The translations under genes and the position numbers were made by a program. Below, one piece after another: positions 61,840 through 64,000 of a stretch of 64,000 nucleotides of DNA. The DNA is from Pseudomonadota bacterium (GTDB lineage: Bacteria > Pseudomonadota > Alphaproteobacteria > Rhizobiales > Phreatobacteraceae). The stretch lies in the NCBI GenBank assembly GCA_023416965.1, contig JAEZGJ010000080.1, positions 1 through 64,000 on the forward strand. The letters run 5' to 3'. Positions within the stretch are counted from its first letter, which is position 1. Each line of letters opens with the position of its first letter. Below the pieces are notes generated by a model that was not told the DNA's origin, ran no database searches, and worked only from the letters and a program-made list of their open reading frames with translations.

Positions 61840-62702
61840 CAGGCGGCCCTCCGGGTGGCGGGGGAGGCGAGGTCGGCGAGGGCGTCGCGCACCAGCGCCT
61901 CGGCCGCGGCCAGGCGATAGGCGGCGCTGGCGCGCACATCGTCGATGGGGGCGAGCGCGGAAATGTGGCCGGAGGTCACGAGCCCCGCGGCTTCAGCGAG
62001 AGGCCGGCCGGCGAGCGCCGCCTCCAGCGCCGTCAGCCGCTGCGCCACCGCCGAACAGGCGCCGATGGCGATGCGGGCCTCCGTGATCGTGCCGGCCTCG
62101 TCGGTGGCCACCACGGCGGCGACCATGGCGATGGAGATGACGAGATATTTGCGCGCGCCGAGCTTGAGGAAAGTGGAGCGCGCGCCGTCGCGCTTCGGCA
62201 CGATCAGGGCGGTGACGATCTCATCGGGCCGCAGTGCTGTCTGGCGGTAACCGGTGGAGAAGGCCTGGACGGGAAGGCTGCGTGCGCCTGCCTGGCCCTG
62301 CACCTCGACCACGGCGTCGAGCGCCATGAGGTTCGGGATGCCGTCGCCGGCCGGCGAGGCGGTGACGAGATTGCCGGCGAGCGTTCCGAGGTTCTGCACC
62401 TGCAGGCCGCCGACCTCGCGCGCCGCGCGGCGGTAGCCGTCGAAGAGTGGCGGCAGGTCGGCGCGGGCGAGGTCGCTCCAGGTGGTCAGCGCGCCGAGCC
62501 GCCAGCCCCCGGCTTCCTCTGTGATCCCTCGCAGGCCCGGCACGGCAGTGATGTCGAGCACGTCCTTGTGGGCCGGGTCGCCCCAGGCTTTGCGGGCGGT
62601 GCGCACGGGATAGACGTCGGTGCCGCCGGCGAGGACCGTCACGTCGCGCGCTGCCTTGATGGACATGGCCTCGGCGAGGCTGGTCGGACGGAAATAACGC
62701 AT
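61839..62702 (-). CDS. Molybdenum hydroxylase FAD-binding (medium) subunit
   Basis: From ATG 62702 (MRYFRPTSLAEAMSI) the product is 287 residues with the CoxM/XdhB-type FAD motifs TVLAGGTDVYP and VQNLGTLAGNLVTASPAGDG, then the CO dehydrogenase flavoprotein C-terminal domain (ALIVPKRDGARSTFLKLGAR, ISIAMVAAVV). It passes electrons from the 2Fe-2S clusters to NAD or another acceptor. Both ends overlap neighbours as TGATG, showing tight translational coupling. A longer frame from 62720 is possible but would overlap the HyuB gene further. Confidence 0.93.
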   Translation of the reverse strand: MRYFRPTSLAEAMSIKAARDVTVLAGGTDVYPVRTARKAWGDPAHKDVLDITAVPGLRGITEEAGGWRLGALTTWSDLARADLPPLFDGYRRAAREVGGLQVQNLGTLAGNLVTASPAGDGIPNLMALDAVVEVQGQAGARSLPVQAFSTGYRQTALRPDEIVTALIVPKRDGARSTFLKLGARKYLVISIAMVAAVVATDEAGTITEARIAIGACSAVAQRLTALEAALAGRPLAEAAGLVTSGHISALAPIDDVRASAAYRLAAAEALVRDALADLASPATRRAA

Positions 62703-64000
62703 CAGGCCCTCCATCCCCACAGTGCCTCGGCCTCGGCCGCGGTGTAGTAACCGCGGGCGACGTCCCGGGCGATGGCGGCGGGATCACGCTTGGCCGGATC
62801 GCCATAGCCGCCGCCGCCGGGCGTCATCACCTCGACGCGGTCGCCGGCGCGGATCCTCAGGCCCTGGTCCTTCGAGAGGTGCTCGGGGATCGTCGTCTCG
62901 GTCCCGCGATGGATCTTCACGATGTTCGGCGCACCGTCCCTGCCGCCGAGTACGCCCGGCGGGCCGAAGCGGCCGTGGTCCATGACGAAGGAGGCGCGCG
63001 CCTCGCCGCGCAGCAGTTCCACCTCGTAGTGCACGCCGAAGCCGCCCCGCGCCTTGCCGGCGCCGCCCGAGCCCTCGCGAAGGGCGAAGCGGCGGAACAG
63101 CACCGGGTAGTACTGCTCCATCACCTCCACCGGCGCGGTCTTGGAAATGCCGATGGTCGAGCAGCCGTTGGTCAGGCCGTCATGACCGGCATTGCCGCCA
63201 TAGCCGCCGCCGGTGATCTGGTACATGACATAGCCGGTCTTCTTCGCCGGGTCGAAGCCGCCGAGGGCAAAATTGCCGGACGTGCCGGCGGGCGCCGCCG
63301 TCACCTTGTCGGGGATCGCCTGGACGAGGGCGAGGAACACCGCTTCCGCGATGCGCTGGGAGACCTCCGCCGCGCAGCCCGAGACGGGCCGTGGATATTG
63401 CGCGTCGAGGAACGTGCCCTCGGGCTTGAGGATGGTCAGCGGCTCAAAGGCGCCCGAATTGATCGGCACGTCCGGGAAGATGTGCTTCACGCCGAGATAG
63501 ACCGACGAGCAGGTGGTGGCGAAGACCGAGTTCATCGGCCCCTGGCAGGGCGGGGATGACTGCGAGAAGTCGAATGTCATCGTCTCGCCGGCCTTCGTGA
63601 CGGTGAGGGCGATCCGCAGCGGCTCGTTCACGACGCCGTCGGAATCGACGAAGCTCTCCGAGCGATAGACGCCGTCGGGAATGGCGCGGATCTCGGCGCG
63701 CATGCGCTCGGCCGATCGGGCGCGGATCTGGCGGATGGCCTCATCCAGCGTCGCGGTTCCGTATTTCGCGACGAGGTCCGTCAGGCGGGCCTCGCCCACC
63801 AGAAGCGCCGCCGCCTGGGCCTTGATGTCGCCGATCCGCTGGTCGGCGATGCGGATGTTGGAGGAAATGATCGCGAAGATCTCCGCGTCCATCTCGCCGC
63901 GCTTGAACAGCTTCACCGGCGGCAAGCGCAGCCCTTCCTGCTCCACCTCCGTGGCATGCGCCGAGAAGCCGCCGGGTACCATGCCGCCGATGTCGGGCCA
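62702..64000 (-). CDS. Hydantoinase B/oxoprolinase subunit (HyuB-like), partial at window edge
   Basis: The frame is open to the right end of the window, so the N-terminus is missing; 432 codons are visible, beginning WPDIGGMVPGGFSAHATEVE. The HyuB family features are EGLRLPPVKLFKRGEMDAEI, MTFDFSQSSPPCQGPMNSV, ITGGGYGGNAGHDGLTNG and FGVHYEVELLRGEA, with the C-terminal MTPGGGGYGDPAKR. With a HyuA partner such proteins open lactam or hydantoin rings, usually with ATP. The HyuA gene is presumably just outside the window. It heads the visible operon and overlaps the FAD-subunit gene. Confidence 0.92.
   Translation of the reverse strand, partial: WPDIGGMVPGGFSAHATEVEQEGLRLPPVKLFKRGEMDAEIFAIISSNIRIADQRIGDIKAQAAALLVGEARLTDLVAKYGTATLDEAIRQIRARSAERMRAEIRAIPDGVYRSESFVDSDGVVNEPLRIALTVTKAGETMTFDFSQSSPPCQGPMNSVFATTCSSVYLGVKHIFPDVPINSGAFEPLTILKPEGTFLDAQYPRPVSGCAAEVSQRIAEAVFLALVQAIPDKVTAAPAGTSGNFALGGFDPAKKTGYVMYQITGGGYGGNAGHDGLTNGCSTIGISKTAPVEVMEQYYPVLFRRFALREGSGGAGKARGGFGVHYEVELLRGEARASFVMDHGRFGPPGVLGGRDGAPNIVKIHRGTETTIPEHLSKDQGLRIRAGDRVEVMTPGGGGYGDPAKRDPAAIARDVARGYYTAAEAEALWGWRA

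Overview
The window is about 64 kb of GC-rich chromosome (third codon positions almost all G or C). Gene content points to an aerobic alphaproteobacterium of the Hyphomicrobiales (Rhizobiales): an AapJ-like amino-acid-binding protein, DUF3422 and DUF3574 proteins, Bug-type and Liv-type transport proteins, and GC-rich intergenic palindromes. I cannot name the genus. I saw no rRNA, tRNA, CRISPR array, prophage or insertion sequence. Nearly all sequence is coding, in short co-directional operons.

Layout. 1-8.7 kb: envelope and sensory genes (secreted Gly/Arg-rich protein, lipoprotein, L,D-transpeptidase, orphan amino-acid-binding protein, soluble double-PAS chemoreceptor, cytochrome c with a divergent ArsR regulator carrying a candidate persulfide-sensing Cys pair, hybrid-type sensor kinase and receiver, DUF3574 lipoprotein). 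8.8-17 kb: hemF overlapping a ThDP enzyme, a Bug binding protein, a sulfatase/phosphonate monoester hydrolase, DUF3422, an aldo/keto reductase. 16.7-25.5 kb: a DAO-type amine oxidase operon (with cupin and NIPSNAP genes), divergent from a glyoxalase-like gene and a complete peptide/opine-type ABC transporter whose two ATPases are fused. 25.6-28 kb: pncB, an SDR, a VOC protein.

28.1-44.9 kb is the clearest metabolic unit: a tryptophan/kynurenine/anthranilate catabolic locus. Tryptophan 2,3-dioxygenase and a kynureninase-like enzyme would yield anthranilate. A 2-aminobenzoate-CoA ligase, a two-domain 2-aminobenzoyl-CoA monooxygenase/reductase, an acyl-CoA dehydrogenase, an enoyl-CoA hydratase, an SDR and two RidA proteins would take it through the CoA-thioester route. 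A five-gene Liv-type ABC importer and a MarR regulator complete the locus. Three similar AT-rich inverted repeats at its promoters (30528-30550, 30582-30604, 44973-44998) look like the binding sites of that MarR protein.

45-55.4 kb: DNA repair (tag), a HGSNAT-like membrane protein with a Cys-rich tail, HD and tyrosine phosphatases, a very large DUF2339 membrane protein, a WD40 protein, a histidine phosphatase, two toxin-antitoxin pairs (Phd/PIN and BrnT/XRE) and a class III CoA-transferase.

55.4-64 kb: a tightly coupled minus-strand operon cut by the window end. It holds HyuB-type hydantoinase/oxoprolinase, molybdenum hydroxylase (FAD subunit, then fused 2Fe-2S plus Mo subunit), a 6-hydroxynicotinate-reductase homologue, MarR, UPF0280 and an 'amino acid synthesis' protein. 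Taken together this reads as a poorly characterised hydroxylation, ring-reduction and ATP-dependent ring-opening route for an N-heterocycle, and is the best candidate here for an undescribed system.

Several intergenic spaces carry GC-rich imperfect palindromes of at least three sequence types, one type present three times almost unchanged.
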